Source: Anopheles merus (Eukaryota; Arthropoda; Insecta; Diptera; Culicidae). Taken from it: a stretch of 64,000 nt of DNA. This document shows positions 12,101-24,680 of this stretch, one piece after another; position 1 is the first letter of the stretch, and the number at the start of each line of letters is the position of its first letter. A model generated the notes under the pieces. The model searched no databases. It saw only the letters and a list, made by a program, of their open reading frames with translations, and had not been told where the DNA came from. The translations under genes and the position numbers were made by a program. The DNA is taken from positions 6,791,550-6,855,549 of the forward strand of contig NC_054082.1 of the NCBI RefSeq assembly GCF_017562075.2, written 5' to 3'.

Positions 12101-15100
12101 GTTAGTGGTCAGTGGTAGCTGTGGGTAGAATTCGTTCAAATGTGGCTGAATCATGGCAAAGGCAGCAGATGAACTGGTGAGCTGGACGGGATAGAGGCAG
12201 CCACTCAGCGACAACAATAATCATACACATAACAAAAAGCCTTCCCCAAGCACCTCGACGAGTTAAAGATCGTGTCGTTGGTTTCCGTGTGTTTTGTGTG
12301 TGTTGTGTTATTTCTTTATTATGCTTCATTTCGGAAACGGTTTCGAGCTCGCAGCGTGAAGAGGTCCTGCGCGCGACTCATCTAATTTATGTGCATTATT
12401 ATAATTCGACATTTATGTGTTGTCACTGATTAGGCGAGATCAGCTCGCCCGTGTCGAACGGAGGTTTTTTTTCCCCCACGGAGGTTTCGGGGGCCACCCT
12501 ACCTGCCACATCTCTCCCTTCCCGAGCGCCAAAGGGATCTCTGTTTGTTTGTATGTGTTTGTGTGCGCTAGTGTGTTTTTTATGGGTCATTTTCGATGAG
12601 TGTCCGAGAGCAAAAAGGTACAAATGGTCAATATGGTCTTTTGCGTGACAACGTTTTCCCACCGCCGAGTAGCCCCAGCCGAAGCGCCCGGGACAAACGG
12701 GGAAAAGTGATACTTATTGGGGCACGGAACCCCATCACGATCACCGTGCTCGAATCGGCTCGTGGAGAGGACATTTGTTTTGTGTGTTATTTAGGTCCCA
12801 TAATTGATTGGAATTAGGAGAAGATGACTTAATTACGGTGTACGTATGGGGGTATCTGGACCCGTTCGCTGGTTAGCCCCGGCAAACGATCGAGATGACG
12901 CCTCGTGTATTGGACGCCTGTGGAATGGGGACGACAGCCGAAGCCCCCAATGCTGGTCGATTTTAATCGCAGCGCATGCTGGGTATGTTTTCTTGTTGTT
13001 GTCTTTATCGCTGAAGAGTTATTGTGATGTATTGGGAAGGGTTTGGAAAAGGTAGGTCCCAATCCTGTTCCTTCCCGCGATGTTCGATCAACGATAATGA
13101 GGCGAATGACACAATGTGTTTTAATTGGGGCTTTAGAAATTAATTTATGCCCCAGGGGTAAGAGACAGAGGGAGAGAGAGAGAGAGAGCGATGGAAGCTT
13201 AGTGGTTCGAAAGCTGTTGTATTAGTGGCAAGCTCCGAAGATATGGAACCGGATGAGTTGGTTACAAATTTATGGCTACAAATTTGGTACAGATTTTTCT
13301 CTTTCACACGTTTCGTTTGCTGGCCGTTTGCTGGTTAGTGAGTGAAATTAATGTGATATCTAGCGAGCTGATCATATTTCTGTTTCCACCCGTTGCTTCA
13401 CCACGGATCAGGTGGTAGTAATGGTAACGTTAACGAATTAAGCTCTGGTTTTGGTGTGTTTCGATTGCACTTCACGCTGACTGCTGATGGCTGTTCAGAA
13501 GTTCTAAGGAGGTAGAAGTTCCAGCAGAGATTTAGAAGAGCGAAGGAGAGGAACAAACAATAATATGTCTAACATGGGCCTAGTCTAGTGATTGATGTCA
13601 TAAATCAGCCCAGTTTGAAGCGCGCTGGACTTCGGGACGCGTCCCGAAATTCCATCCTGAAGACGCGCAAACAACACAATCAAAATCCGGGGAGGGTTGC
13701 GTTACAGCGTTCGCAGAGACGGGGTGCGTTCGACCAAAGGAACGAAGCCAATTATGAGGTTCATCAGTGCAAAAGAAGGGACACAGGATTATTAGAGGAT
13801 CATTTCGCTGGCTCCTTCTGGGAAGCACCGCACAGGTAGAGAGGAACACTTGGGCTAAGCTCCTAACTATTGCACTTCTGTTTTCGATTCATTGCCCATG
13901 TTTCCGATCCCTTAGCACAAACGTCAGTCAGCGTCCAAGGATTTGGGCCCCGCATGCTCTCCACGATCGTATCGTACGTCCGAAAGGGGCAAGGGTCGGC
14001 AAGAAACGTATGCATTGTTTTTTGTTTTCCTCTGAAACGCTTTTCGTCTGCTTCATCGACGGCTCTTCGAACCGTTGTCAACACCGGATCCGTCAACGCA
14101 GTAAGCGTATCCATTTCTAATCCTTTGTTATGAAATTGGATTAGCCGTGATGACATTTCTCGTGGCAGCTTTCGGGAGGACGCGTAAGGACATCGGGACA
14201 TCGGGCGAGCTGGTGCCATCAGCTGTCACAATATTTCTCATCACGGCGATTATGATGACGATGACGATGCTTGTAGGCCGTTCAGGTTCGTTCATTAAAT
14301 CGATTTGAAGTGAAATTAGGGAACGAAAGCATCGGTGCGCATCAGCCGTGGAAACCTCCCAGGACGGGAGGACGTGTTGACAGTGCTTTTCGAAATGGGA
14401 GCGAGATTGTGTAGTTCTACTTCAAGCATTGTTTGGAAGAAAAAGGGAAGACTATCCTTGTTAAAGATCAACGATTGGGTTTATTATTTTTTATTGTAAA
14501 CGGATTGATAATATAGAAGTTGTTTTTTAAAGGTTTTGTTAGGGAATGAAAAACCAAAAACGGGAATGTAGTAAGCCTTCTAAAACTTTCTTTTTAGATA
14601 AATAAAATGCACTCACGGTTTCCACAGTGAGCTTCAATGTTAAATAAAGCTATAATAAAGCTTTTAAAGTGGACGTGCTGAAATGTATCGCTTTACAAAA
14701 CCCACCGTGCAATAATACCAACATCACACGATGGAAATGGATAGCTTCCAAACTTTTGACCCTTCAAATTCCCTCCCCTCACTTCAAAGTCTGCTCGGAA
14801 GGGGGAGGGGGGGTGCGCGTGCTTACACCCTCCCCGGGATAATAAGCTCGCCTCAACGAAAACCGCCAAATCGATCGCGCACCAACCGTCGAGCAAGGCG
14901 TGCTTTCCTTCACTTTTGTGAACATTCCGTTGAAACGATTTAGTACCTGGGGCGTGCGGGTTACCCCCTTGCATTCGCTGTCGCCGACGTTGCTGCCCCG
15001 CGTTTGTGTGTGAGGAGCTCAATCACCACTCACGACTCATCATTCTCGCGATCATCAGCAACAACGGCAGACGTGTGGCGGTAAGCTAACAGGGCGAGGG

Positions 15101-15900
15101 GGAGAAGGTCAGCTAACACCGAAATGGAAGAAATTGGCCCCGGTCAACACTGCCGGGGTTTTATTCAGGAATCGGAGCACTCGGAAAGCGATCTGTCAAA
15201 ATTAATAATAGCCTTCAAAAGAGAAAATTATGATGGTGTACATTTCACAGAAGAAAGAAAGAAAAAAAAAACAACACAACCCACCAGCCAACCGATCAAC
15301 ACAACATCTTCTCGTAATAAAACGGAGGGCAGAAACACGCGAAGACAAGCGCGTATATCGTACGTACAGGCGTGTACGAAACCTATCGAAAGACTTAAGC
15401 GACCGGCAAGCCACGAACCCGAACCCGTGGCAGACAGACAATTCATAGCTGGCTGGGGCCCACCGGTGCAAGGGTTCGTTGGTTTTTTTTTCGGGTATAG
15501 CAAGCAGGCTAACGATCTTCTCGTTATTAATTTGATACGTGCCCTCGATTGCATCGGCCAAAGGGTGTGAGGTGGCTTCGGTGCTCGGGTCAGAGCTTAG
15601 CGCGCGCGCTCGACGGTTGTGTGTTGGCAGGCCGGGCTTTATTTTGGCAATGCGATTGAGATCGGGGATTAGGAAAGCCCGGACTGTGCGGTTTGTTTGT
15701 TTGGTTTTTGGGTAGCTTATGGTTCGATTGAGGCAGCAACGGAAGGGGCTTTGCACGGTGGAATTCAGCATGAATGATACGCGTGATTGATTGTAAAAAT
15801 AAAGCTCCATTATGCGGTGTTGTGGTGATACGCGTGGAGCCGGAATGCGATTACTGAAGCAAACCACAGTCAATTTGTTTGCAAGGATAGCAAAGTAACA
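12101..15900. other. Non-coding stretch with overlapping open frames
   Basis: Both strands are open over 13588-14219. The minus-strand frame 13863-14219 has a balanced protein-like composition, but its plus-strand partner is open as well and no family is recognised. 14460-14700 is AT-rich. The 223-codon minus frame at 15202-15873 overlaps a plus frame and an A10 run at 15262-15271. A pyrimidine-rich acceptor-like site ending in CAG at 12072 is followed only by short frames. Confidence 0.5.
13172..13188 (+). repeat. (GA)8 dinucleotide run
   Basis: Seventeen alternating G and A bases. GAGAG is the core recognised by GAGA factor (Trl) in flies; use here is inference. Confidence 0.95.
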
Positions 15901-16015
15901 CAGTTTGCGCCGTGTGTGGAAATATGTTTTGTGAAAAGAAAATGAAAATACTGTTTGATTGGGAGAAATTTCACGGTCGTTGCATATACTTTAGCCAGTC
16001 AAAAAAAAAGTTTAT

Positions 16016-16029
16016 CTAATTATAATTAG
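16016..16029. promoter_or_regulatory. 14-bp palindrome with two TAATTA-type half sites
   Basis: CTAATTATAATTAG is a perfect palindrome made of two back-to-back homeodomain words (CTAATTA and TAATTAG). Homeodomain and paired-class dimers bind such arrays (established knowledge). About four perfect 14-bp palindromes are expected by chance in this window, so function is only inferred. Confidence 0.3.
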
Positions 16030-17990
16030 CTAAACGGGGCTGATTGCTCCATTCAGCTAGCATTATTGGAGTGTTCCGTTTTCTGCAAGGAATTTCCAGC
16101 TCATTTACGTTTATTATTTCTCTCTACGCTCCGCTCCTCTGATCACCTTCGCCAAATGGCTTCAGCATAATGAATTCAAATGGATCATTAGCTCGATTTT
16201 ACCATGGCTGGGAAATGCCTGCCAGCCTCTTCCAAAACAGCGCTCACAATCGATTTCGATTGTTTTGGAGTTGTTTTTTTTCTATTATTATTACCGGAAC
16301 TGGCTTCACCACCCTCTCGCTGGCAGCCTGTCGAACGTAACAACTTCATTTTCACTCCGAATTATACCACTTCACTGCAGCCCCAATGCTGTGCCCGAAC
16401 CGTGCAAATCTTTCCCTCCCCGTCCGGGTTACAGTGTGCTGAGCCGGTGAAACGAATTCAACACCACGAATCAAAGACGACTTACGTCCGATCGTAGGGT
16501 ACGCAGCGTTTCAGTTGATGGGAGAAAATTAATAAAAAATGTTGGAAGATTAGTTCAGCGCCATTCAGGAATTAATAAAAATTAATGATCGCACAGGATG
16601 GATGGAAGCGATTGCGAAGCTATTTGCACGGCCACAGAGCACAGCACGGCCCCGGGGGTTGAAGGGGAATTCCGGCTGAGCTGGAACACAGGCATACCGT
16701 CTTTCCTTCCTTTCGGTCTATGGGCGCAGCGCGCTGGGCTACACCTTTTGCCCCGTTTCGTTTCCTTTTGCGCTCAATTAAATCGAGTTTAACGCGATCA
16801 GCGGGCGTAAAATCGATAGGAAATTAATAACAATAAATAAATAAACGATCATCAATCAAACGATCATTAGGGTGAGAAAACATTGAGCAAAATGAGTGTA
16901 GTGCCTGCGCAGCGGACGAAGACGTTAGAAAACGAGCCTGGGGGCGATCCGGGCCGAGCACTATTTCGGAGCAGCGTGATTTGGGCGGTGGAATAGACAA
17001 CGAACCTGGTGCGCGAGCGATCATTAATCTCTTGCCTAGTTTGCCGAGCAGCGGGTAGACCCGGTGGTGTTATTTCTTCACGTCTTGTGAATGTAAAGAT
17101 CGTGGAGAGGAGGGCCGGGCTGAACAAGCTTTGTTTTAACCATTTTGTTTCGGGCCTGATGGTCTGCGGGTGTGCGGCGGAGTAGATTTGGGTATTTTTT
17201 TCGGGGAGAGTATCTTCATTACCGATTCCTTCCACTGCTGTCCATTCCATTCGGGTGGGCACCTTCTTCTCGTCCTCCTGCGAGTTCCATCCAAGTTCTA
17301 GCAGAGGGAAAGGAAATTATGTTGTTAAATGTTGCGTTCCGTTCCTGCCGTTGGATGGCGGGCTTTGGATCGTTTGGCCCGGACCGTAAGGTCTTTACCT
17401 AAGTCTCACGTTCAATATTAATGATTGTTCAATTTTTCTCCCGCACTGCCGTGGGCTGACTGGCCGTGGCAGGGACCCGTCCAGGGGTTCGCGTTGATGC
17501 GGCTCGGTATTTAAGCTAATTTTTATGCCTTCATCCAGTGTGCGCCACGGGTTTTGACGGTGCTGACGCGGCCGCTAAATGGTTGAACACAGACAGCAAC
17601 AACAACCACAAAAAAAGGTAAGGGCTGATACGCGCGGACCAATTGCCGTGGGTTCGTGTGTTTGTTTCTCCATTCAATCAGCTCTTCATACCGCCCCTCC
17701 CCCCCTCGGGCCCGTTTCGTTTGCAAGTCGTTTGCAGTGGTTCGCTCGGTCTCGGATTTCGATACTGGCCGTCTAGAACGCGGACCCTGGCGAGGGGTCT
17801 GCCGGTAATTAATTATGCTCGGGTCAAATTAGCCACGGTTTTCGATTATGACCGTGGCAAAGGCAGGGAGCAGCCACACGAGCAAACACCGCAATTGAGC
17901 TGTTTGGGCTAAAGAATGTGGCGTTCTATGGCGTTCCCTCCGTGCCATCGCTTAATTTGCACTTTCTTCTCCTCTTTCGCTGGGCAGGTT

Positions 17991-18026
17991 GGGGAGAGGA
18001 GAGAGAGAGGGGAGAGAGAGGGAGAG
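17991..18026 (+). repeat. 36-base GA-rich purine tract
   Basis: Thirty-six uninterrupted purines, mostly GA units. A pyrimidine-rich stretch at 17960-17979 lies just before it, so the two could pair into a short hairpin or form triplex DNA. GAGA-factor binding is possible. Confidence 0.93.
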
Positions 18027-18306
18027 TCCTAATTGCGTAATCAACGCAAGCAGTGGGCTGAGTTTGTTTTGAGTGCCTGGAGGGCCAAGCGTGCAAAGAG
18101 CGTACGGGTGACTTCGTGCAGTGCTCAGTCACTGATCGGAATCCGGCACCGATGATCGATTGCTGTTTTGGTGCTGTTTGATTTCCATCCCGGTACGGTT
18201 AACGCATCTCGATCGATCGTTCTCGGCACTGCATTCACCGCAGGACGAAGCAACATGCGCTCCGGTAGGACACTCAGCATTGTACAATGGAGATAATGCG
18301 ACTCAC

Positions 18307-18420
18307 GCGAAGCCTAACGCTGATCGTTCGACACGGTCGTTGATACGATCCGCTGGCGAGGCAGTGCCAAACGTTTCGAGACCAAAATATTTTGATTAAC
18401 CGGTGCGGAAACGTCACCCC
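18307..18420 (-). other. Weak candidate exon, unassigned
   Basis: On the minus strand a pyrimidine tract ending CCCCTTTTTCAG is followed by exactly 38 open codons that end at a donor-like CGC|GTGAGT (plus-strand 18301-18306). The translation begins GVTFPHRLIKIFWSRN and shows no recognisable domain. Sites like this occur by chance. Confidence 0.1.
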
Positions 18421-18537
18421 CTGAAAAAGGGGATTCAGCCGAGTGTCTGGTATAATAAAGATCGAAAGCCACCTGATAAGCCGTTAAACGAAATTGATGA
18501 ACAAATACACAAACTTCCAGACTGATTTAAATGTTCC

Positions 18538-18572
18538 AGAGGAGAGAAGAAAGAAAGAGAGAGAAAAAAGGG
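18538..18572 (+). repeat. 35-base purine tract
   Basis: Thirty-five consecutive purines rich in GAGA and GAAA units, the second such tract within 600 bases. Confidence 0.93.
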
Positions 18573-19050
18573 TCACAGAGCAATTTTCGACACTATCAAT
18601 GGCAGCATCAACTGGAAATCGTGTCGTCCACTGGCTGCTGCGTCTAGGGCTCGGGAAGCAGCAAAAGTTATGAGGTGCCCGAAATGGTACACCGGAAATT
18701 ACACGCTCGATTACATCTGTTTCGAGTGGTGCGAGCGGTAAGGGCGGTTGCGGGATGGGCAGCTTTAATTTCCAACCGATCATAGGATGTGGGGATGGCT
18801 CTTTTTTTCTCAGCCCCGAACCAGGCGTCCTACGATCGTACGAGGTGAGAAAGAGCAGCCATTTCAGGTGATTGAGAAGCGACCGGAGCGGATGGATGGT
18901 ATATGCTAATGAATCGATGCGATCGGACAGATTGATTGTGAGCAGCAACACCGTTCATTCATTCATTCGTTCGAAAGCGTTCGGTTGCGTGCTGCCGTGC
19001 ACGTGTGCAGCAAGGCAAAAGGGCAGAGGAAGTGAATAAATGTTACAGTA

Positions 19051-22000
19051 AACTTTATGATCCCTGTTTTGGGGCGTTTCGATATGGCAGGATCGTGATG
19101 CTGGAAGTGTGATGTAAAGTTATGATAGGCAGAGTGGAACGAGTGTCTTCGCCTTTATTTGAAGCTATACATGCAAACGGAATAAAGTATTTGAGTCTTT
19201 TTGGGAGACAGATGAAGGTTAGTGTATGAAAATTGTAAAATTTAAGAGTTTCGATTCCTACAGCATGTAATAATGACATAAGGGCATCAAGAATCATTGG
19301 TATGATATTTTTAATATCTAACCTTCAGAGATAAGGAAAAGAGATGAGGAAGTTTGTTTTGTTTAACGCAGTTTATTATGTTATTGGATTGATGTTTGTT
19401 AAGATATGGAAGAGCTTTTTATAGCTACGAAGGCAACGTTTGATCACAATAAACAAGGATCTAGAAAAAAAAAACACATTCTTACAGAGAATCACTCCCT
19501 GGAGATCGATTTCGAACTGACCTGATAGTTTAAAATAGACACCAAGCAGAAAATCAATCTAAAGGCCCCTCTATAAAAATCCAATAATCCTCTAACCGTG
19601 TACCCAAACTGTGCCGATTTCATAATACGAGACAACCATTTCTGGCCAGCAGGGAAAACTAACTAACATTGGACAAGTGCTGAAAATGAAGCACCATCGT
19701 CACCACCAGGGCAATTGATAAGCCTACAAGTAATCGGTAGCAATCGTTCGGATGGGTCAAAATTGTGGAAGAAAATCATCGAAATTGGAGGCCGTTTCGG
19801 TATTGGTCTCTTTGGAATAGGTATGGCACTATAAATTGAACGAATCCAATTCGATTTGCTGCTCCGTCCCAGATGAGCCCTTGCAATCTGGGGAGCTTAA
19901 TCTAGACCAAAAAGACAACCCAAAAAAAAAAAGGAGTAGAATATTGAAAACCCAACCACATGGATTGGGAATTGAGGTTGAGCAGCGGAAGCATAATCGA
20001 AACATTTCGAATTCAAATACGAAGCCATGTGTATGATTCTAAACGATGGTGTAGTCGGCTGCGTGTAGTTTGTCGTGCATTCACAGGAAAAAAAGGACTC
20101 ACCATTGAAATGAAGCTCATGTAATTTGATACCAAATTGATTCTTCGTTATCGGTCCGCTGTGGATTGGTTCAAATCGATCAGTACTGCTTAGATATTAC
20201 TCCTGCCTTTGTGAGGCGACAATAAAAAATAGAAGATTATTTACATAGGCCCCCTATCACACCATCAAACAACGCCGTACACACATTCCGTAGCAGTGGA
20301 ATGCAACGATTATCGACATTCGGGCACGATTATTAAGTTGTGTCCGTTCGTGTCAACATCCACATTTTTCTGCGTCTAATCTGTGTCGATTAAAGCAAAT
20401 ACCATACGCATTAATACGAAAGCCCAACGCAAACGGTTTAATCGTGTCTCGCTGGCGAGGTCTCGCCCGTGTGCGGCGGGGGATAGTGGAAGAGAAAAAG
20501 AGTAACCAAAAAGGCCCCCAAATGGATTGGATATAATTAGAAAATGGCGATGATTAACCGTCGTGATAAATGAAGGCAATCAGGCACAGCGGCGTACGCC
20601 GGCCATGTACCAGCCCAGGAGGTGTCTTAATAGCACCGAACAATGATAATGGTAGAGCTGAAGCCGTTTTGGAAAATATTTGGAAATCGTTAAACCCAAA
20701 GCCTTGCCAGCGTCTCCCCCTGTCCCCAGCCCGCCCTTGAACTCTTGTACATCGCCAATATATCCCTCGCCATCGATATAATCCTTCCTGCGCGCGTGTG
20801 TGTGTATATATTGAGCTGAAATTAAGGAATATAAATGAGCGGTTTAGGCGAGAGAATCAACCCGAAATGAGAAGGAAAAAGGTTCCAATCTTTGGCGTGT
20901 CGAGACATTCGGGGTGGCTGCTCGGAGGGTCATTTTGAAAGGCTGCATAAGGCATCATTTGCTATGGGGCTAGCTTAACTGCCGGATGATAGATATAGTT
21001 CATTAAAATTATTTGACTCATCGACCGTGTGCTGCCCCGTTGGGTTGTTGACGCAATGCGAGCCCGAGCTTGGAGCTTGGGTAATGTGTGAATAAAAAGA
21101 TGATTAGGAACAGATTCAAAGGTATGCAGGGGAATTGGCTTTGCCGTTGATGCTGTTGTTCGCGGAGCACCATTTGCTTTAGAAATGGTTGGCGATCAAC
21201 TGATGACGAGCGATCGGGGCTAGTTGCCCGATCCGCCTCGAGGACGGCATGCATTTGACACTATCATGTCGGGAGCGTGCGTTGATACACCAATCGAGGA
21301 AGCATCTTGACGTGTTGTAGGCTTTTTTCTTTCCCTCTTGTCCTATGTGTTTATCTTTTCTTAGCACAAAATGGGATGCGATTTTCACATTGAATAATTC
21401 ACAGTCCCGCGCGTAGGCTCGCGGTATCGCGTTGCCGATCCGCTAGTTGACGTGATCATCAACGCTTCAACCCGCGGCAGTGAGACCGGAGGGCGGGGTG
21501 GATGAATCTATTGCCAATCGGCTGACGCTGATCGTCACCGTGATGCTCCTCCAGCAGCCAAGGCAGACGGCAGCGCGGCGATGCACGGGCAGGATTTCGA
21601 TCGCGGATGATCCGTTTATGGTATCCGAGACCGGGACCGCTGATCAAGTTGCACTTAATGGTGTTGATGATGACGCCCGGACGCTCCGGACACCTTGGGT
21701 GCGCGAAGATGGGCAAAACGTTGGTGCAAAATGCTCGCTGCCCGGCTCGGTTTAGCATAATTCGTTCCATTAGGACGATTAACATCTGCTCGCGGGCTGA
21801 TCCGTGTACGGTGTCTAGCTGTCCTGGTAGTGTGCGATTGTCGGTTGACGTGCTGTTTGTACGGGGTGGTTGACGAGAGAATGGATGCAGCCTTCCGTTG
21901 TGCAGCTGAAGCAGGGGGGCTTGGCAGTGCAGTTGATGTTTTAAATCGCTCTGCTGGTTGCTTTGTGCATCATAAAGCTCGGTTTGAATGGGTCATTTAA

Positions 22001-22450
22001 CGAGACGTTTACACGACATCACGCAGAACATTACAGTAAAGCTTTATTGTAACAACCAACTCGCCTTTTGTAATGGGACTTTTAACTGATGCACATGAAA
22101 AATGGGCCTTAAGTTATTGTGTAGGGCTTTATAATGAATGAATTCATAATTCTTGGAACGATGAACATTAATAGTAAATCTTTTATTAGTTTTATCATGT
22201 ATATCTTCTACAAAAACCGTTTAGTTCTTATACCGTTATATTTATTAGCTCGGATCGTCCTGTTTGCTAAATATAATAAATTTTAATGTCTGCTAAGCCA
22301 GATGTAGTTCGATTCTCATCTGTGCCTAACATAGGCTGGAGAGATTATCTTGATGAAGAAATATTGAAGTCAAAGACCGCAAGCTCACCCAAGTAAATAG
22401 TAAAGGTTAGAATATAATTACAATACCTCTCCAAATCGAGAGTTAAATTG
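19051..22450. other. Non-coding stretch, AT-rich then a GC island
   Basis: 19060-20340 is mostly AT-rich, with an A10 run at 19465-19474 and a small hairpin GATATT-TTT-AATATC at 19304-19318. 21400-21880 is a GC-rich island with frames open on both strands at once, none recognisable. 22080-22450 is AT-rich. A short hairpin at 22299-22322 resembles a tRNA T-arm but has no partner arms. Confidence 0.55.
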
Positions 22451-23152
22451 TGCATGTCTTCTCGTGAAACAAATGCGAAAAAGAAATGCCAAACCTCACA
22501 CCTTCAAAGTCTTTCTTCCTCCACCAGTAAGTGCGCGGAGAAAATAGCAGCGAACGGAATCGGGTCCTCCTTGCCCAAAATACCTTCGATACAACAATTT
22601 AACAAGCAACGAGCCACAAATCCTCACAAATGTTTTGCCACATCCGGTGCAATCCTTCAACCCGGTTGACGGGCTGCCAAAGCTGACGGTGATGAAGCGT
22701 ACCGCGGCGGCTTCGTTGATCGTTGATTCGCTTCGGACAGAAGCATAAATTTGGGAAATGCACTCACAAAAAAGCTGCTCCTTTGCGCGACAAGAAACAA
22801 AGGCAGTACCAACAACAACAACAAAAAGTCCAACCAAAGCGTTAAGCTGATCGGGCCAGAAACGAGAAAAACGGCACAAAACACCCGTAGGGTAATGAAA
22901 AAATCAATAATTTTGAATCCATTAGTACGAGAACAATAGAATTAATGTAAAGAATTTGTTAAACATTTGTTTTTGTGTCGTCCGCAGCGTGGTTGTGCGC
23001 AGCGGAGCCCACAAAGCTGGCCACGAGTGTTCCGCCGGACAAAGCGAAACCAACCCCACGGTCTTGCAAATCACGATTTTCGACGTGATGCGTGATAGTG
23101 ACTGATGTTCTGCTGATGATGTAGACAGCGCGGGCCCTTTGTTTTGTGCTGT

Positions 23153-23155
<3 letters not shown>

Positions 23156-23205
<50 letters not shown>
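23156..23205 (+). repeat. (CA)25 microsatellite
   Basis: Twenty-five perfect CA units. Perfect arrays of this length are normally highly length-variable between individuals (established knowledge). Confidence 0.98.
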
Positions 23206-23208
<3 letters not shown>

Positions 23209-24347
23209 CTGGACATCCTTGGTGACAAACGTGGGTTGCAGCGACAGGGGAATTGTAGTGGGATGTAGGGTCACACTCGGTTGATCGATATATCGCGATC
23301 TGTCCGTGTTTCGTGGCCGCATCAAGAAGCGTTTGAATTTATGGCCTCCGATGCAAGAGCAGGAATGAGAAGAAAGCAGTATACGATGAAAAGAGGGGAA
23401 AAGCAGAATCTTGTTGGTTGCAGATTTCGTTGCATAAATGTGAACACAATCAATTACCGTTTTTGGTTTGTAGCTTGGATGGATAATGTGCGGGAGATCC
23501 AAATAATAGCAGATTGGTGACAGTAAATCAGAAACGTATTTGTGTGAGTTTTGAAGGGAAATAGCCTATTTCTTCATGTTCAGGTGTTTAGTTCATTTGG
23601 AGCAATATAGAAATGATAGAATTTAAAAGGCGTTATTTCAGGATTTTACGCTGCTGTGATCAACGCCCGTATAGCCTCGAAATCCGTTCCAATATCTTGC
23701 AATACAGGATTTCCAGGAATTGAGTCTCCAAAACAAGACATCATCAACTACTCCAGAAATGAGAACGGAAGTGGTCATGAACATTTGGCTACCAACCTCT
23801 CAAAACATCGCAATGTAATCCACTCAATCAGTGTGCAAAGGGGCGGGAGTTGCAACAAATGCATTCTGACAGCAGGCTGGCTACCGAAAAGGCACTGCAA
23901 TTCTATTCTACACGGGAACATCTGGAGCTAATGCGCTCTAATTAGTTCAATTTAAACGCATCGTCCGAAAGATGGTGCCACAGTGTGAGGTTGCGCTCAT
24001 TTCGCACCCAACACACCCGGGGGGGACGTTGGTCGATGCGGGGCAGGTTTAACAATTGTTCATCAGACAATTCCACTGTATCCGGAGTTGTCGGAAGTAG
24101 TGTTCTTTCCCACTGCTTGCTGCTTGCTGGCTGCCATATCCGAGAGCGATCCATCATGTCGTCGAAATGATACATCTTCATTTTAAAAACATCCCTTCGC
24201 CACAAAACCCAAAATTCATCACACGGAGACGTTCGAATCACGGCTAACAAGGATGCATTGTGGAGGCTCCGGTCGGAAGCTGAAAAGTTAATTTCTTTCC
24301 CACTGGGATGGGATAATGTAGGGGTTTGTGTTGTGTAGTACCCATAC

Positions 24348-24468
<121 letters not shown>

Positions 24469-24631
24469 TTGACTGTTGAAGAGGGTGGTGGGAAACCCTC
24501 GCAGCACAAAACCACAAGGACAAAACATCACCGAAAACGAATCATTACATAAACACAGGTAACGATTTCCACCTGCAAATGATGGGAGGGCGAAAAGAAA
24601 ACATGTAAGATGTCTTTCTTTGTTTCCGCAG

Positions 24632-24680
24632 AGAAAGAAAACGCTGCTGCTACAACACAAAAAAAAACAACAACAAAGAG
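24632..24680 (+). other. Candidate 49-nt exon, coding not shown
   Basis: A pyrimidine tract TGTCTTTCTTTGTTTCCGCAG ends at 24631, a textbook acceptor. Forty-nine bases later AAGAG|GTAAGA gives a strong donor at 24681. All three frames are open across the 49 bases (one reads RKKTLLLQHKKKQQQR). The segment is A-rich and lysine/glutamine-rich in translation, so it could be untranslated, alternative or fortuitous. No neighbouring exon is identified. Confidence 0.2.

Larger units (their letters stand above)
15901..19050. other. Non-coding stretch with TAATTA palindrome and purine tracts
   Basis: 15900-16060 is AT-rich around a 14-bp palindrome, and 16500-16600 contains several ATTAATAAA/AATTAAT words typical of homeodomain-rich enhancers. 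An ATG at 17579 opens 13 codons (MVEHRQQQQPQKK) that run exactly into AAG|GTAAGG. Two long purine tracts follow at 17991-18026 and 18538-18572. No gene is recognised. Confidence 0.5.

Noticed and set aside
15202..15873. 223-codon minus-strand frame
   Set aside because: Overlaps an open plus frame, includes a homopolymer, and has no recognisable motif.
22299..22322. tRNA T-arm-like hairpin containing GTTCGATTC
   Set aside because: The stem and loop sizes are wrong for a T-arm and there is no acceptor, D or anticodon arm around it.
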